Counted from the first letter of the stretch, positions 43,567 through 53,369 are shown. The stretch is 64,000 nt of DNA from Paenibacillus daejeonensis DSM 15491 (GCF_000378385.1 NZ_KB899659.1:89418-153417); one strand, 5' to 3'. The notes: generated by a model not told the origin, from the letters alone. Numbers and translations: made by a program.

Positions 43567-43893
43567 TCACTCACATACCGAAATTTCTTCCTGTTGGTCC
43601 AACCATTCAATGCTTGATGCCTGTGAAGGAATACTCGTAAGAATTGCCTGAACATATGGTTTATCTTCCAGGTTGAGTGAATAGTAGGTCCATTTGCCTC
43701 TCCGGTCCTCATGAACCAAACCAAGCGCCTTCATCTTGCGCAGGTGCTGACTGATGCTGGGCTGCGACATGTTCAGAATATCGACGATGTTGCATACGCA
43801 GAGCTCCCGTTCTTTCAGCAGACCAACAATTCGCAGCCTTGTCTTGTCGCCGAGCAGCTTGAAGATGTCCGCCATTGTATCCAATGTATGCAT
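43567..43893 (-). CDS. arsR: ArsR family arsenic-responsive repressor
   Basis: 108 residues, winged helix with the arsenite-binding ELCVC motif at the start of the recognition region (ERELCVCNIVDILNMSQPSISQHLRKMKALGLV). The start at 43893 has AAAGGAGG in front; the 11 upstream codons are dropped. It is expected to release DNA when arsenite binds the cysteines. First gene of the ars group. Confidence 0.9.
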   Translation of the reverse strand: MHTLDTMADIFKLLGDKTRLRIVGLLKERELCVCNIVDILNMSQPSISQHLRKMKALGLVHEDRRGKWTYYSLNLEDKPYVQAILTSIPSQASSIEWLDQQEEISVCE

Positions 43894-43990
43894 GCACAGC
43901 GCCTCCTTTCCTTTCATCCTATTCAAAATTATAATCCGGACCTCCGAAAAAGTCGAACAGATTACGTTCGACCTTGCTCAGACCCATCAT

Positions 43991-44581
43991 TTAACCGCGG
44001 ATATGCTTGAGCATCACAAGGAGCCGATCCATACCGCGACGCAGACGATTACGATTGTCAGGCTGGAGCGTCAAGCCGCTCCGGCTTGCGATCTCCTCCA
44101 CAACCTCACGGATATTCATTGTGTCCGTCATAATTTTTTCCTCTGTCAGCGTTTCGTTAAAGGCACGGATACAGCGGTCGATCTGGGCTCTGGGCCAGCT
44201 GTTGGCGCGCTCCAGCCGTTTGCTCAGCCGCCGGTTTAGCGTTTCTTTGCTCGCGTAGAGGATATAATGCCGGATGGGCGTCCCTTGTGCTGCAGCAGCG
44301 GCAGTTATTTCTTCATAATATTGGGCATTGGTTACGGTCATCGGGACAATCAGGATGCCCTCATATTCGCGAGCCATCCACCTCAACAATTCAGCATTGA
44401 AGCTCCGCCATTGATTATAGTGCTGAAAATCTGATTTGTGCGTCGAACGCGGCGTGTTCTTCCATATGAAATAGCCAATATTCTCAGGATCATACACATA
44501 GGAGTCTGGCAACCGTCGTTGCAGCTCATACGCAGTCGTCGTCTTCCCTGATCCGAAGGCTCCATTTAACCATATAATCAT
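43991..44581 (-). CDS. tmrB: TmrB-like ATP-binding tunicamycin resistance protein
   Basis: 196 residues, matching Bacillus subtilis TmrB (197) closely along its length as I know it. Walker A is NGAFGSGKTTTAYELQRRLP; also SYVYDPENIG, GILIVPMTVTNAQYYEEI, LYASKETLNRRL and NSWPRAQIDRCI. TmrB is thought to bind tunicamycin at the membrane in an ATP-dependent manner and so protect the cell. GGGAGGGGG precedes ATG. Follows btr by 41 bp but probably is independent in function. Confidence 0.88.
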   Translation of the reverse strand: MIIWLNGAFGSGKTTTAYELQRRLPDSYVYDPENIGYFIWKNTPRSTHKSDFQHYNQWRSFNAELLRWMAREYEGILIVPMTVTNAQYYEEITAAAAAQGTPIRHYILYASKETLNRRLSKRLERANSWPRAQIDRCIRAFNETLTEEKIMTDTMNIREVVEEIASRSGLTLQPDNRNRLRRGMDRLLVMLKHIRG

Positions 44582-44622
44582 GACAAACCGCCCCCTCCCC
44601 CAATAGTCACCCTGTTATCGTC

Positions 44623-46230
44623 CTAGCCCAAGGCATGCAAGACATCCGAGATTTTGCGGCTGTGTGACAGAACCCCGTAGTTCATCCAGCTGAGAAAATC
44701 CACCTCATACACCTGCCCGCGCTGAACAGCAGGCAGACTGCGCCAGAGCTCCGTCTCCAGCAGCTCCCTGCCCTCCCCTTCCTCTTTGTCGAAGGTAATG
44801 AACAGATGGTCGGCATCCAGCTCCGCAAGCTGTTCGTTGGTAAGATCAACCCGGCGCTGCGTAGACGCCAATCGTTCCACAAGCATGGCTGGCTTCAGAG
44901 CCAAATCATCATATAGGACAGGGCCCGCATACCCTTGCGAGGGCCCGCCATACAGACATACACGCTGAGCGGAAATGCGCAGCAAAGCTACCGTCTGACC
45001 GGCTGTTCGCACACGAAGGTGATCGCGGGCACTATCAGCCTTCGCCTGATACTGCTGGATGACCCGCTCTGCCACATCACTCTTGCCGAACTGGTCTGCC
45101 ATCATGTGCAAGGCTGCACGCCAATCCTCGCCATAGAACGGCATCCGCAAGGTCGGCGCCAACAGGGTACAGGCGTCCAGCCCCCAACGTTCTGCCCCTT
45201 CATCCAATACGATGAAATGCGGCGTCAGGTCCCTCAACTGCTCGGAGACAGCAGCATCGACCTTGTATTCCGAGACGCCCAGTAAGCCAAGATAGTCTTG
45301 CTTGCCCCATTTGGAATGCGACATCTGAGCAACCGGCTTAAGACCAAGCGCAACCAGATAGTCCTCCAGAAAGGGAGAGAATATGCGCGGGATCTCCCGG
45401 TGATTCCGACGGTATTGTCCAGGCGATACGCCAACGGTCTGTTTGAAGCGGCGGCCAAAATAATACTCATTGCTGAAGCCGACGTGCGCAGCAATTGCGT
45501 GCATGCTGTCCTTGCTAGAGCTCAGCAATTCCTTGGCTTGTCCAATGCGCAGGTTGTTCAGATAAACCAAAGGTAGCTGTCCTGTGGCTTCCTTGAACAA
45601 ACGGGTGTAATGTGTGCGGCTGATTCCAGCCATTGACGCCAGTTCATCTACGGTCACCGGCTGGTCATAATGACGGTTAACGTAATCCAGACTGTCCTGG
45701 AACGCTTGGCGGCTACCCGACGCATTCAACTGCCCTTGATCTTCAAGCAAAAGCATGATCAACTCGCTGAACACCATCTGCCCCTTCAGCTGTTCATGCC
45801 AATCGGAGGACTCTCGCAAACGAACTAGCTCGGTCAACAGTTCGGAGCAGCGGGCAAATCGATGACATACAAGGGCTCCAGCAACAGGAAATGGGGGCAG
45901 TTCTTCAAGGTCTGTACTGATTGTATCAGCTGGAATGAGGGGAATAAAGAACAGCCTGTGAAAGGAAAGGCCTTCTGTTCCCACAGATAACCGGTAACTC
46001 TGCTTGGTGTTCATAATAAAACAGCTTCCTTTAGTCAAGGGCAGGTCCTGCTCACCATACTGTAGACGACCGCAACCAGCTGCCACGCTGATCAGCACAT
46101 ATGCTGCCCTGTTGCTCTGTCCAGTTTCAGAGTGAACCCTCTTACCGGACCATTCCGTATAATCAACGCCTGTCCATCCCCACCAGCGCATGGCTGCCTT
46201 GTTCTTTTGTCCCTGGTTGACCTGATTCAT
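44623..46230 (-). CDS. btr: Btr-like AraC regulator with siderophore-binding domain
   Basis: 535 residues: cupin-like N-terminus (~1-160), two helix-turn-helix motifs (~185-290; VDELASMAGISRTHYTRLFKEATGQLP, HAIAAHVGFSNEYYFGRRFKQTVG) and a periplasmic-binding-protein-like C-terminus (~300-535). The same three-part layout and length occur in Bacillus subtilis Btr, which activates siderophore uptake when ferric siderophore binds the last domain. Here it lies behind a siderophore-binding lipoprotein gene, and a Fur-like box precedes it (46255-46269). Confidence 0.88.
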   Translation of the reverse strand: MNQVNQGQKNKAAMRWWGWTGVDYTEWSGKRVHSETGQSNRAAYVLISVAAGCGRLQYGEQDLPLTKGSCFIMNTKQSYRLSVGTEGLSFHRLFFIPLIPADTISTDLEELPPFPVAGALVCHRFARCSELLTELVRLRESSDWHEQLKGQMVFSELIMLLLEDQGQLNASGSRQAFQDSLDYVNRHYDQPVTVDELASMAGISRTHYTRLFKEATGQLPLVYLNNLRIGQAKELLSSSKDSMHAIAAHVGFSNEYYFGRRFKQTVGVSPGQYRRNHREIPRIFSPFLEDYLVALGLKPVAQMSHSKWGKQDYLGLLGVSEYKVDAAVSEQLRDLTPHFIVLDEGAERWGLDACTLLAPTLRMPFYGEDWRAALHMMADQFGKSDVAERVIQQYQAKADSARDHLRVRTAGQTVALLRISAQRVCLYGGPSQGYAGPVLYDDLALKPAMLVERLASTQRRVDLTNEQLAELDADHLFITFDKEEGEGRELLETELWRSLPAVQRGQVYEVDFLSWMNYGVLSHSRKISDVLHALG

Positions 46231-46254
46231 AGCTGTTCTCCTCTAGCTTCCCGG

Positions 46255-46269
46255 CGATAATTATTCTCA
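46255..46269. promoter_or_regulatory. Candidate Fur box before btr
   Basis: CGATAATTATTCTCA matches the 7-1-7 Fur consensus TGATAATNATTATCA at 12 of the 14 fixed positions. Confidence 0.55.
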
Positions 46270-46329
46270 CTTCGTAGTGTACAGCAAGCCTGAATACCCG
46301 ACAATAGCCTAACTCGTGGAAAACGTTCA

Positions 46330-46367
46330 AAAAGCTCCAAAACGTGTATGTACACGTTCGGAGCTTT
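46330..46367 (-). terminator. Terminator of the siderophore-binding lipoprotein gene
   Basis: Minus strand AAAGCTCCGAACGTGTA ... ACACGTTTTGGAGCTTT then TT; partial T-run, 16 bp past the stop. Confidence 0.75.
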
Positions 46368-46383
46368 GAATTTATCGTTACTA

Positions 46384-47388
46384 CTATTCCGTCATGACAC
46401 GAAGCAGATCCTCTGCCTTAAGCAGATTCGCGGTCATGCCCCCGGATTGCCAATGGGTGCGACCCATAATATAGACGTGCTCGTTCTGGACAGCAGGAAG
46501 GGACTGCCAGAGCGGCTGATCCAGCCATTGTACCGCATCTTTGTTCGTCTCGTCTTCCCAGGAACCATCGGAAGGGAACAGGATAATGTGGTCTGCGTCC
46601 AAGTCGGCAATCGCCTCATCTGACAATACCTCCTGGAAGCCCTCCATATCTCTCGCCCAAGGATGCGGTGTTAATCCCATTTCATGATAGATGTTGCCCG
46701 TATAGCGATTGTTCATACCGAATAGCGCCAAGGTTTTATCGCCGACATTAAGCCGGACGACCGCCACCGTTTCCTCTCCTACCGCTTGCTGCAGCTGCTC
46801 CGAAGTTTCTTCCATCGTCCGTTTATAATCCGAGATCGCTGCACTGGCCTTCTCTGGTATGCCCAGCACGTCAGCGATTTGTGTCAGGATGGCCTCAGGC
46901 TCCAACAGAATGGCTTCAGGAAGCCGATAGGTTGGTGCGATTTTGGACAGTGTGGCATACGTGTCAGCGTCTATCGCGCCGTCCGCGATAATCAGGTCAG
47001 GTGCCAGCTCCAGCCACGCTTCCGGGGTACTGGTGGCATCGAATAAGGGCACATCCAAGTCGAGGTAATCCTGCTGCCCCCAGTTGGGATGATACCATTG
47101 CACCACAGGTTCAACACCAAGCATCGACAGGTAATCCTCCAGATATAGAGCAACGATTCGTTCCGGATGTGCAGGCACCTGTACCTCACCGAACTCATCC
47201 TGAAGAATTCGTACATCCTCCTTGCTTTCCGCCGCTGGTTCGGGCTGCTCCGCCTGTTCATTGGAGCTTGCAGCTGCTTGATTGTCCGCTGACTCTTCCG
47301 CAGGTTTACCCTCGTTTGTGCCGCAAGCTGCAGTCGTCAGGAGGATAAGGCTCATTGCCAAGATCAGACCTGCTTTTTTCTTCATCAT
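46384..47388 (-). CDS. Iron-siderophore ABC transporter substrate-binding lipoprotein
   Basis: 334 residues of the FeuA/FepB type. The signal peptide ends TTAAC, so the protein is lipid-anchored; an acidic linker (residues ~25-60) precedes the two-lobed binding domain with EAWLELAPDLIIADG and the C-terminal DADHIILFPS. ATG 47388 has GGTGGAG in front; the GTG three codons earlier is less likely. No permease or ATPase gene is adjacent, so it must borrow a translocator encoded elsewhere. A strong Fur box lies upstream. Confidence 0.88.
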   Translation of the reverse strand: MMKKKAGLILAMSLILLTTAACGTNEGKPAEESADNQAAASSNEQAEQPEPAAESKEDVRILQDEFGEVQVPAHPERIVALYLEDYLSMLGVEPVVQWYHPNWGQQDYLDLDVPLFDATSTPEAWLELAPDLIIADGAIDADTYATLSKIAPTYRLPEAILLEPEAILTQIADVLGIPEKASAAISDYKRTMEETSEQLQQAVGEETVAVVRLNVGDKTLALFGMNNRYTGNIYHEMGLTPHPWARDMEGFQEVLSDEAIADLDADHIILFPSDGSWEDETNKDAVQWLDQPLWQSLPAVQNEHVYIMGRTHWQSGGMTANLLKAEDLLRVMTE

Positions 47389-47439
47389 GTTCTCCACCTC
47401 TACCTTATAGCTATAAAATACCGGTATGCCAAAAGATAT

Positions 47440-47454
47440 TGATAATCATTCTCA
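47440..47454. promoter_or_regulatory. Fur box
   Basis: TGATAATCATTCTCA matches TGATAATNATTATCA at 13 of 14 fixed positions, 52 bp before the lipoprotein start. Indicates iron repression. Confidence 0.8.
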
Positions 47455-47549
47455 TACCATGTGATAGCATTATAGCAGACAGGATTCAGGTCTCACAATA
47501 CACAAACGAAGCGCATTTCTTATACAAACGCAAAGCGCAATGAGACGAA

Positions 47550-47590
47550 GCAGTCCAAATCTTCAGTAAGACACCGAAGTCTGGACTGCC
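47550..47590 (-). terminator. Stem-loop after the methyltransferase operon
   Basis: GCAGTCCA pairs with TGGACTGC with inner CTTC/GAAG. The following minus-strand sequence is only moderately T-rich. Confidence 0.5.
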
Positions 47591-47599
47591 CCGTCGCAT

Positions 47600-48355
47600 T
47601 TATTTTTCTGCGCAAATCATGAACATCGGCGTGGATCGGCTAAGTACCTGTTGGCGCTCACCCAGGACACGGGCATTCAGATCTTCCAGGACATGCACAT
47701 GCCGGCAACCTAAGCTCTCCAGCACCTGGACATCCCATGCCGGCCGCCATTCATGCGTGAGTGGCAACAGCAGGCTCAACCGGTCCGTCTCTTGCGTATC
47801 CACATGATGCGGCGGTTCACCCCAGCCCCGGTTACGGTAGGCTTGCTGGTCCTCTTCATGGCGGCTCTTCATGTCCTCATCCCACAGATGGCGATTCCAA
47901 TTGGCATCGAAAATCAGGAGACGTCCTTGCGGCTTGAGCACCCGCAGCCATTCCCGATAGACGCGTTCGGGCTCCGCCAGGCTCCATGTCACATTACGAC
48001 AGACGATCAGATCGAAGCTGTCATCCGCGAAGTCCAGCTGATGATTGTCCATCTGTCGGAACGACGCTTCTACTCCTTCTCGTGCTGCATGCTCTCTGGC
48101 TTCACCCAGCATATGTGCTGCACAGTCGATCCCGGTCACGCGATGACCTGCGGAGGCTAAGATGACGGAGAAAAAACCTGGTCCACAGCCCGCATCCAGC
48201 ACGTCTAGCTGTTTTCTTTGCGGGGCATGCTCCTGAATCAACGCCAGCCACGCCTTCCGCTCAAATCCGTCCAATTCTGCCCGGATGCCCTCGCTATATA
48301 ACTCCGCTTCCCCTTCCCAATACGTCGCGACTTCTTCTTTCATACCCATGGACAT
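47600..48355 (-). CDS. Class I SAM-dependent methyltransferase 2 of the transporter operon
   Basis: 251 residues, SAM-binding fold: LDAGCGPGFFSVILASAGHRVTG (motif I), DSFDLIVCRNVTWSLAEPERVYREW, LKPQGRLLIFDANW. The latter two stretches parallel those of the upstream methyltransferase, so the pair is paralogous (their C-terminal thirds differ). The stop of the upstream gene directly abuts ATG 48355 (TGAATG); ATG 48349, with GGAG nine bases upstream, is an alternative. Last gene of a seven-gene operon. Substrate unknown; not a nicotianamine synthase type. Confidence 0.85.
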   Translation of the reverse strand: MSMGMKEEVATYWEGEAELYSEGIRAELDGFERKAWLALIQEHAPQRKQLDVLDAGCGPGFFSVILASAGHRVTGIDCAAHMLGEAREHAAREGVEASFRQMDNHQLDFADDSFDLIVCRNVTWSLAEPERVYREWLRVLKPQGRLLIFDANWNRHLWDEDMKSRHEEDQQAYRNRGWGEPPHHVDTQETDRLSLLLPLTHEWRPAWDVQVLESLGCRHVHVLEDLNARVLGERQQVLSRSTPMFMICAEK

Positions 48356-49138
48356 TCACTCCTTCTCGTCTTTATCTTCGACTGGCGGTTTCACAGCCAT
48401 AATCTTGAAACGGTTGGCATTCTGGTGACCATATTTAAGATAATGCATAGGCATTGCGCCAGCAGGCATAAACCCTCGTTGAATCTGGACCCCTCCAAAA
48501 CCCGCGGCTGCCAGCGCTTGTTCATCGGCATCGGGACGCAGCACCTGGGTATAGGGCAGCTCTCGCAACAGCCCCTCGTCTTGCTTGCTGCGCCGCCGGA
48601 TTCGCTTCTCTGTCACCAGAATCAATACCCATGAGAGTCCCTTCCATAACGTGCGAATCGGTGTCCGCCGATCCTGATACAGATAATTTCCATCAAAAAT
48701 AATGAGCTTGCCGCCTGGCTTCAGGATTCGATGCCATTCGGCATAAGCTCGCTCTGGATCCGGCAGCGTCCAGACGACATCGCGACTGACGATGACATCG
48801 TAGCTGTTATCCGCTTCGCGGCTGAGATCCGCAGCATCACCGACATAAGCATGAACTGGACAACCATATTCGTGAAAATTAGACTGCGCGCGCTGAATCA
48901 TCCCTTCGGAGGCATCCACTGCAGTCACCCGGTGCCCCATTCGGGAGAGGAGGATCGAGAAGAAGCCCGGACCCGTACCGACATCCATTACCTGCTGGCC
49001 TGTCCGATCACCGAGCTCTACAGCAAGAAGGCTCTGCCAGAAAGCGACGGTGCGTGGGCTGCCGAATTGATTGCGGATCACTTGATCATAACCTGCAGCA
49101 CTCGATGTCCAATACGAAGAGATGGATTTCAGCATCAT
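48356..49138 (-). CDS. Class I SAM-dependent methyltransferase 1 of the transporter operon
   Basis: 260 residues. Motif I is MDVGTGPGFFSILLSRMGHRVTAVDAS; also SYDVIVSRDVVWTLPDPERAYAEWHRILKPGGKLIIFDGNY. ATG 49138 shares its A with the TGA of the binding-protein gene (TGATG), which ties its expression to the transporter. It probably modifies the transported metal-binding ligand or a molecule used with it; this is inference. A basic stretch (RIRRRSKQDE) follows the core. Confidence 0.85.
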   Translation of the reverse strand: MMLKSISSYWTSSAAGYDQVIRNQFGSPRTVAFWQSLLAVELGDRTGQQVMDVGTGPGFFSILLSRMGHRVTAVDASEGMIQRAQSNFHEYGCPVHAYVGDAADLSREADNSYDVIVSRDVVWTLPDPERAYAEWHRILKPGGKLIIFDGNYLYQDRRTPIRTLWKGLSWVLILVTEKRIRRRSKQDEGLLRELPYTQVLRPDADEQALAAAGFGGVQIQRGFMPAGAMPMHYLKYGHQNANRFKIMAVKPPVEDKDEKE

Positions 49139-50781
49139 CAACGATCACCAACCTTCAGCTCTTGCCAGAGAATCGGACGGAAGGTGGAATGCCCGAAGGC
49201 AAAGTCTGATACCCGTTGGTTCACAGCGACGATCTCTTCCGGATAATACACTGCAGCGAACATCGCCTGCTCGTACATTCTCGCAAAGATCGCATCATAC
49301 GTCGCCTGACGCTCCTCCAGATCCGTTGAGCCTACAGCGGTATCAATAAGCGCCTCCAGCTCCCTGTCAGACCAAGCGACGGCCGGCGTATCTGCCGTCT
49401 TGCGGAACAGGGATAGCAGAAACGAGTGCGGGTTATAGGCATCATCGTACGTGCGGTACAGGATCAAATCATATGCCTTGGTCGTCCATAACGCATCATA
49501 ATAGCTATTAGGCTCCAGCATTTGCAGCTTCAAATCAATGCCAATCTCCTGCAGCTCATATTGCATGAGCTCGCCGATCGCTTTCCATTCCGGGAATTCG
49601 GCTTGCTGCAGAACCAGATTGAGTGTCAGCGGCTGACCGTCTTTCTCAACGACTCCATCCCCATCGGCGTCCGTATATCCGGCCTTAGCCAGCAACTGTC
49701 TCGCCTCCTCGGGATCGTACCCGTACCATTGCTGGTTGGTCTCCGTTACATAGGGGACGGTTAGCGGGAACAAGCCCTTTGCCTCATGTCCGACACCATC
49801 CATCAGATCCTCGACGATGCTTGCTTTATTAATCGCCAGATTAACAGCTTGTCTCACGTGGAGATCCTGCAAGGCAGTCACAGCGGGATTGAAGATCATA
49901 AAATGCGAATTGGTTCCTTCCGCGGACAGTAGCTCCAGAGCATCGTCTCCCTCTATCACCGGCAGACTCTCAACAGGCAGGCGGCCCAGCTGTGTACCGG
50001 CAATGTCCACCTCGCCGCTCTGCAATGCCATGACGCGGGACTGTGGATCTGGAATGACCTTCAAGACGATCCGGTCTACCTCAGGTGCCTCGCCCCAATA
50101 ATGAGGATTGGGCACCAGGATGGTTTCGCGGTCACGCACATAGCTCTCGACCATCCAGGCTCCTGAACCCACGGCCTGAATAAACTCGCCATTCACATCC
50201 CCGGCAGGTTCAACAGCAGACGGACTGAGTATTCGGACGGGCCGTGCAAACGACAGCTCCGTCAAAAAAGGATAATAGGCTTTGTTAAACGTCATTGTGA
50301 AAGTATGCTCGTCCACTGCTTCGATGGCTTCCAATGCAGTTGCGATTTGAAGAGAGTTGGCCGGATCGTGAATCCAGCGTTCGAAGGAAAAGACAACCGC
50401 TTCGGCATTCAAGGCCAGGCCATCCGAGAATGTAACCCCTTGGCGCAAATGAAACGTATAGACTGTGCCATCTTCTGAGATTTCCCATGATTCAGCCAGG
50501 CCAGGCACAATTTCGCCTTTTTCTCCGTACTCCACCAGACTGTCGTAAATCATGGCCTGCACATGCATGGAACCGTTGTACGCCCCGGCATCCAATTGGT
50601 CGATACCTGCATCCGATGTCATGGCGACGGTGAGGGTTGTCTGTTCCGAAGATGCAGTCTCACTTGTTTCCTCAGGCCGAGTTGTGGCATTGCTGCATGC
50701 GCCAAGCACCAGCGCAATTGCTAATGTGAGTAGTACCCAAGCTAAAAATAAACGACGGGATCGGTTCAACATGTTGTTCAT
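49138..50781 (-). CDS. Nickel/peptide-type ABC transporter substrate-binding lipoprotein
   Basis: A 547-residue family 5 (SBP_bac_5) protein resembling NikA/CntA. Lipobox LVLGAC sits near residue 29. Typical stretches are GLAESWEISEDGTVYTFHLRQGVTFSDG, AVNLAINKASIVEDLMDGVG and NPHSFLLSLFRK. It delivers the ligand to the two permeases encoded upstream. Family members carry peptides, nickel or metal-metallophore complexes. The downstream methyltransferases and the metal-box-like operator favour a metal or metallophore ligand. Confidence 0.87.
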   Translation of the reverse strand: MNNMLNRSRRLFLAWVLLTLAIALVLGACSNATTRPEETSETASSEQTTLTVAMTSDAGIDQLDAGAYNGSMHVQAMIYDSLVEYGEKGEIVPGLAESWEISEDGTVYTFHLRQGVTFSDGLALNAEAVVFSFERWIHDPANSLQIATALEAIEAVDEHTFTMTFNKAYYPFLTELSFARPVRILSPSAVEPAGDVNGEFIQAVGSGAWMVESYVRDRETILVPNPHYWGEAPEVDRIVLKVIPDPQSRVMALQSGEVDIAGTQLGRLPVESLPVIEGDDALELLSAEGTNSHFMIFNPAVTALQDLHVRQAVNLAINKASIVEDLMDGVGHEAKGLFPLTVPYVTETNQQWYGYDPEEARQLLAKAGYTDADGDGVVEKDGQPLTLNLVLQQAEFPEWKAIGELMQYELQEIGIDLKLQMLEPNSYYDALWTTKAYDLILYRTYDDAYNPHSFLLSLFRKTADTPAVAWSDRELEALIDTAVGSTDLEERQATYDAIFARMYEQAMFAAVYYPEEIVAVNQRVSDFAFGHSTFRPILWQELKVGDR

Positions 50782-50817
50782 TGTACAGTAGGCTCCTCTA
50801 TATGTGTTGTTCTTGGG

Positions 50818-51654
50818 CTAGTAATGGTTTGATTGCACCTGCAGTGGCGTCTTGCGCTGGGCAGGATGTTGGATTGGCACCGCTGCGAGTAATTGCCGAG
50901 TATACGGATGACTGGAATGCTTGAGCAGGTGCACACTGCTATATCGTTCTGCAATACGCCCGCGTTGCAGGACGGTCACACTGTCACAGAACCGCTGGAC
51001 AAGCGAGAGATCATGACTGATGAACAGATAGGACAAGCCGAGCTGGTCCTTCAATTCCTGCAGCAGTGTCACCATTTGCTTGCGAATCGTTACATCCAGA
51101 CTGGAAAATGGCTCATCGCAGACGATCAGCTCCGGGCGCAGTGCCAAAGCCCTGCCAATCCCTACGCGCTGCAGCTGACCGCCACTCAGCTCATGCGGAT
51201 ACTTGTGAGCTGTTGAAGCTGCCAGGCCAACTTGTTCGAGTACCTCTCTTATTCGCTGTGTTCGCATTTCAACAGAATCACAATCATAATTTCGCAAGGG
51301 CTCATCAATAATCTGTGCTACGGTGAACATCGGATTGAAGGCAGCATAGCTGTTTTGAAAAACCATCTGCAGCTTGCTCCGGATGCCGCGCATGTCCTTC
51401 ATCCGCAGATCCGTATAGTCGATTCCCCGATATCGCACACGGCCGAACGTCGGTTTTTCCAGGCCAAGCAGCAGCCGTGCCAAGGTGCTCTTGCCACTCC
51501 CGCTTTCGCCGATCAATGCGGCGTTTTCACCCGGTGCAATCGATAGGGACACCCCGTCGATGGCGGTCAAGCCGGGCTCCCTGCCTGAGCGGCCAAGCCA
51601 GGAATGACGCGGATTGTAAACTTTGGACAGGCCGATCGCTTCCAACACCTTCAA
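50818..51654 (-). CDS. ABC transporter ATPase, OppF/NikE type
   Basis: 278 residues. Walker [22 protein letters not shown]-loop MVFQNSYAAFNP, signature LSGGQLQRVGIGRALAL, Walker B LIVCDEPFSSLDV. Second ATPase of the transporter. The start is set at TTG 51654, five bases after AAGGAGG; the GTG at 51672 would place that ribosome binding site inside the gene. It ends 36 bp before the binding-protein gene. Confidence 0.88.
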   Translation of the reverse strand: MKVLEAIGLSKVYNPRHSWLGRSGREPGLTAIDGVSLSIAPGENAALIGESGSGKSTLARLLLGLEKPTFGRVRYRGIDYTDLRMKDMRGIRSKLQMVFQNSYAAFNPMFTVAQIIDEPLRNYDCDSVEMRTQRIREVLEQVGLAASTAHKYPHELSGGQLQRVGIGRALALRPELIVCDEPFSSLDVTIRKQMVTLLQELKDQLGLSYLFISHDLSLVQRFCDSVTVLQRGRIAERYSSVHLLKHSSHPYTRQLLAAVPIQHPAQRKTPLQVQSNHY

Positions 51655-51692
51655 TTCCCCCTCCTTTGTCACCTGTCTTCTATGTAGCTGGG

Positions 51693-52490
51693 TCAGTCTA
51701 CCGCTGTTGCTGCTGAGAGCAGCTCTTGCGTATACGCCTGAGCGGGGCGCTCGAATACGTTGTACACCGACCCGGACTCTACGATTCGGCCGTCCCGCAT
51801 GACATAGACCTCATCAGCCAGCTCGGCGACAACGCCAAAATCGTGGGTAATCAACAGAATGCCAAGTCCCTCCTCATCCCTTAGCCGCCGCAGCTCGTCC
51901 AGAATTTGAGCCTGAACCGATACGTCGAGTGCGGTCGTAGGCTCATCGGCGATCAGTAATCTGGATTCCGAGGCCAGCGCTATAGCAATCATGACACGCT
52001 GGCACATCCCTCCACTAAGCTGGAATGGATACTGGTGATACAGCTTCTCGGAATTCTCCAAGCCCGCACGCTGCATGAGCTGAAGGGCCGATCGTCGTGC
52101 TGCCTGGCCTCGCAGCCCGCTATGCCGCTTAACCGACTCCAGAATCTGCTTGCCCACGGTCATTAAGGGGTTTAATGCATTCATCGGATCCTGAAAAATG
52201 ACCGCCATCATTTTGCCCCGCAGCCGGGCATACTCTCGTTTCGAGCACCTACGCAAATTATGCTCACCCAGCCAGATCTCCCCTTGTTCTATGCGGCCAC
52301 CATGACCGAGCAATCCAAGAATGGATAAGGCGGTGGCACTCTTGCCGCTGCCGCTTTCACCGATAAGAGCCACAATTTGACCTGCACGGACCTGAAGACT
52401 GACGTCATGTACGACAGTGACTGGTTGACCCTGCTGATGATAACTGATCTGCAAGCCATTGACGGTTAGTAAGGCTCTTCCCGGAGTCAC
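51693..52490 (-). CDS. ABC transporter ATPase, OppD/NikD type
   Basis: 265 residues. Walker [20 protein letters not shown]-loop [17 protein letters not shown], signature [16 protein letters not shown], Walker [17 protein letters not shown] 52490 is the likely start because AGAGGAGG lies ten bases in front; GTG 52511 contains that site. Works with the OppF-type ATPase beneath the two permeases. Confidence 0.88.
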   Translation of the reverse strand: MTPGRALLTVNGLQISYHQQGQPVTVVHDVSLQVRAGQIVALIGESGSGKSATALSILGLLGHGGRIEQGEIWLGEHNLRRCSKREYARLRGKMMAVIFQDPMNALNPLMTVGKQILESVKRHSGLRGQAARRSALQLMQRAGLENSEKLYHQYPFQLSGGMCQRVMIAIALASESRLLIADEPTTALDVSVQAQILDELRRLRDEEGLGILLITHDFGVVAELADEVYVMRDGRIVESGSVYNVFERPAQAYTQELLSAATAVD

Positions 52491-52523
52491 TTGATTCTGA
52501 CCTCCTCTCACCCGTTATTGGTT

Positions 52524-53342
52524 CTATGCCGCACGAGCATCCTTGCGCTGCTCACGCAGTCCTTCGCCCACCAGATTGAATCCCAGTACCGCAATCATGA
52601 TCGCTATGCCGGGATAGAGCAGCAGTCTTGGCTCGGTCTGCATGTAGGGCCGGCTGTCGCTCAGCATGACTCCCCACTCCGGGACGGGCGGCTGCGCGCC
52701 AAGTCCCAGGAAGGACAAGCCTGCAATCGCCAGCAAGATCGTCCCGACCTCGACCGAAGCCAGCACGAGAATCGGCCGGGCGGCATTGCGCAGAATATGA
52801 CGCACCATAATCGTTCCATGAGAACTGCCGGAGGCAATGGCCGCCTGGATATAGTCACGGCTTCTGATCTGCAGTACGACACTGCGAATGACCCGGGCGT
52901 AACCGGCCCACCATACCGCAGCGAATGACAGCAAGAGGTTGGGCATGCTAGGCCCAAGCATAGCGGTAATCGCTAGTGACAGGATCAGACTGGGAAAGGC
53001 CAACAAGACATCAATGAGCCGCATGATGGCTTGATCGATACGTCCACCTGCGTAGCCAGCAATCAGTCCGACGGGGATGCTAATGGCAAAGACAGACGCC
53101 AGGACTGCCAGTGTATAAAGAAGTGAAGTACGCGTGCCGTAAATGAGCCGCGACAACACGCACCTGCCCAGATGATCCGTACCCAGCGGATAACTCCAGG
53201 AGGGAAGCTCCAGCTTATGAGACATCTGAACGTGCAGCGGATCGGCCGGAGCGAGCCAGGGAGCGAACAAGGCAATCAGTCCATAGGCCAGGACGATGAC
53301 TAAACCGAGCCGGATCCCGTAATTGTTTTTGATTCCAGACAT
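52524..53342 (-). CDS. ABC transporter permease, OppC/NikC type
   Basis: 272 residues with an N-terminal helix, the loop PLGTDHLGRCVLSRLIYGTRTSL and five more helices. The EAA-type loop is near AIASGSSHGTIMVRHILRN. Forms the membrane channel with the OppB-type permease. GAAGGGA precedes ATG; 27 bp after the upstream gene. Confidence 0.88.
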   Translation of the reverse strand: MSGIKNNYGIRLGLVIVLAYGLIALFAPWLAPADPLHVQMSHKLELPSWSYPLGTDHLGRCVLSRLIYGTRTSLLYTLAVLASVFAISIPVGLIAGYAGGRIDQAIMRLIDVLLAFPSLILSLAITAMLGPSMPNLLLSFAAVWWAGYARVIRSVVLQIRSRDYIQAAIASGSSHGTIMVRHILRNAARPILVLASVEVGTILLAIAGLSFLGLGAQPPVPEWGVMLSDSRPYMQTEPRLLLYPGIAIMIAVLGFNLVGEGLREQRKDARAA

Positions 53343-53369
53343 GATGTACGTTCCCTTCAGTAGCTTCCA

